Below the pieces are notes generated by a model, which did not search any database, was not told the origin of the DNA, and was given only the letters and a program-made list of their open reading frames with translations. DNA of 39,904 nt from Enterococcus sp. CSURQ0835 (GTDB taxonomy: Bacteria; Bacillota; Bacilli; Lactobacillales; Enterococcaceae): the NCBI RefSeq assembly GCF_902706605.1, contig NZ_CACSLH010000027.1:1-39904 (forward strand), written 5' to 3'. Shown here piece by piece: positions 39,314 to 39,904 of this stretch. Every line of letters begins with the position of its first letter. The stretch's first letter is position 1. The position numbers and the translations under genes were made by a program.

Positions 39314-39484
39314 TTGTTGCTCCGCAATTAATCGCTTTAGTTCTTCTAAATCTTCTTGTGTTGCTACCTTAACAAATCCACGAGCGGCAGAACGTTTGCG
39401 GATATAATTCATATGTTCCTTATTCTTTTCTTGCCATTTACGAGAGGCTTTTAATTGTGCCTCAGAAGTTTTCTTTGAAGTCAT
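39299..39484 (-). CDS. small basic protein, 61 aa
   Basis: MTSKKTSEAQLKASRKWQEK begins a charged, largely helical protein ending KRLIAEQQNKTL. Similar small MTSKK-type proteins occur on phages and mobile elements of lactic acid bacteria; their role is unknown to me. GGAGGAAAGCGTA precedes the ATG at 39484; an upstream in-frame start is rejected. Its start overlaps the stop of the membrane peptide upstream (TAATG), implying coupling. Confidence 0.75.
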   Translation of the reverse strand: MTSKKTSEAQLKASRKWQEKNKEHMNYIRKRSAARGFVKVATQEDLEELKRLIAEQQNKTL

Positions 39485-39630
39485 TACGCTTTCCTCCAAT
39501 ACAAAATATACAGTGAATTGATAATTAAGAAGATCCAAGTATAGTGATCAGGTGCTCGATCGAAAATAAATAAGGCAACAGATACCAATTCAAATACTAG
39601 CAACAAAATAAGCAGAAGTTTCTTTTTCAT
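39484..39630 (-). CDS. small membrane protein, 48 aa
   Basis: MKKKLLLILLLVFELVSVAL begins with a basic N-terminus and a hydrophobic helix. A second hydrophobic stretch (YTWIFLIINSLYILYW) gives a hairpin-like two-pass peptide. An alternative ATG lies 3 codons upstream; neither has a good ribosome site. The stop overlaps the start of the next leftward gene. It lies downstream of the toxin-like peptide, so it could be part of the same transcript. Function unknown. Confidence 0.55.
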   Translation of the reverse strand: MKKKLLLILLLVFELVSVALFIFDRAPDHYTWIFLIINSLYILYWRKA

Positions 39631-39658
39631 AATAATCATGCTATTATATTGATATAGA

Positions 39659-39675
39659 GAGGGGCTTAGCCCCTC
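39659..39675. terminator. symmetrical hairpin after the toxin-like gene
   Basis: GAGGGGC, loop TTA and GCCCCTC form a perfect 7-bp stem six bases past the stop codon of the 31-aa gene. It lacks a clean T-tract on either strand, so it may be a weak, two-way terminator or an RNA-RNA contact point. Confidence 0.5.
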
Positions 39676-39680
39676 AGTTG

Positions 39681-39776
39681 TTAGTCGTTTTTATCTTTTA
39701 GTAAATCCTTGAGTGCTAAGCTGGCAATTAGGATTCCTGAAACGATATTAACGGCTATTTCTATATCTTTTAGCAT
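39681..39776 (-). CDS. type I toxin-like membrane peptide, 31 aa
   Basis: MLKDIEIAVNIVSGILIASL plus ALKDLLKDKND: one membrane helix and a charged C-terminus, the size and shape of Fst/TxpA-type toxins. GAAAGGAG lies 8 nt before the ATG, and a near-perfect promoter lies at 39802-39830. A symmetrical hairpin follows. It sits at the extreme right end by attR, a common site for stabilising genes. It does not show the Fst family motif, and the antisense RNA has not been located with confidence. Confidence 0.6.
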   Translation of the reverse strand: MLKDIEIAVNIVSGILIASLALKDLLKDKND

Positions 39777-39801
39777 TTCTTCAACTCCTTTCTATATTTG
39801 T

Positions 39802-39830
39802 ATTATATATCGGATACATAAATAAGTCAA
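39802..39830 (-). promoter_or_regulatory. strong promoter for the toxin-like peptide
   Basis: On the minus strand TTGACT, a 17-bp spacer and TATAAT, almost perfect consensus. Transcription would begin near 39795, about 19 nt before the start codon, with the ribosome site inside that leader. Confidence 0.85.
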
Positions 39831-39870
39831 TAGATATTAGAATAAAAGTGAGATAAATTTGCATTTTTTT

Positions 39871-39904
39871 TGCGACCTTTTTAGCGTCTACGCAAGTGAT
39901 TGCT
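39871..39904. repeat. attachment core, right copy, with attP arm (attR side)
   Basis: GCAAGTGATTGCT (39892-39904) repeats positions 1-13. To its left TGCGACCTTTTTAGC (39871-39885) is the partner arm to positions 11-25. In the rebuilt 46-bp site the arms are inverted repeats with 12 of 15 matches, and the centre is CA, positions 2-3 of the core. Both outer flanks carry T/A runs. This is the expected shape of an attP for the serine integrase at 21. Confidence 0.8.

Noticed and set aside
39518-39680. Antisense RNA of the toxin-like gene
   Set aside because: A promoter-like sequence exists on the plus strand, but it lies in the membrane-peptide gene and the RNA shows no clear complement to the toxin leader, so it is not annotated as a gene.
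1-39904. tRNA or rRNA genes, insertion sequences
   Set aside because: No cloverleaf-like stretch, rRNA sequence, transposase or IS-type terminal inverted repeats were noticed. A tRNAscan run would settle the first point.

Overview
The window looks like one complete temperate siphophage (prophage) of a low-GC Gram-positive host. Enterococcus is the most likely genus, judged from AGGAGG-type ribosome sites, frequent TTG/GTG starts, the GH25 lysin and the general look of the proteins; this was not tested by any search. The 13-bp sequence GCAAGTGATTGCT opens the window (1-13) and closes it (39892-39904). Joining the two ends rebuilds a 46-bp site with imperfect 15-bp inverted arms around a central CA, the form expected of a large serine integrase attP. 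The window therefore runs from attL core to attR core.

Layout. 21-3115, minus strand: serine integrase, a SHOCT-domain protein, an ImmA-type metallopeptidase and a short CI-like repressor. 3116-3360: a switch with four GAAAATTTTC operators and two face-to-face promoters. 3361-15786, plus strand: Cro-like regulator, small early genes, a very short sliding-clamp-like protein, DUF2800 and DUF2815 proteins, a family A DNA polymerase, a primase-helicase (VapE-like), an iteron-like array that may be the origin, a VRR-NUC nuclease, an SNF2 helicase and an ArpU/RinA-like late regulator. One small membrane-protein gene (9902-10132) runs against the early operon. 15895-25991: terminases, portal, minor head protein with an ADP-ribosyltransferase domain, scaffold, major capsid, an Ig-domain decoration protein, connectors and major tail protein. 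25992-35542: tail chaperones, tape measure with two wall-degrading domains, Dit, Tal and accessory proteins. 35604-37935: membrane proteins, holin and GH25 endolysin. 37936-39904: lysogenic conversion region with an AbiF/Abi_2-type HEPN protein behind a short terminator-capped RNA, then a leftward cluster of three tiny genes including a 31-aa type I toxin-like peptide.

The most striking structure is recoding. Four places in the virion genes look like programmed frameshifts: -1 at the end of the major capsid gene, +1 joining the Ig-domain gene to the next reading frame, -1 at the end of the major tail gene and -1 in the tail chaperone. The capsid and tail extensions end in nearly the same peptide (DGANVELS and DGATVELT), so head and tail tube may carry the same minor C-terminal tag.

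The second candidate system is the abi locus. Its promoter drives a roughly 40-nt hairpin RNA that ends in a strong terminator one base before the abi ribosome site, so the HEPN protein can be made only by read-through. This is the layout of an RNA-controlled toxin-antitoxin or defence unit.
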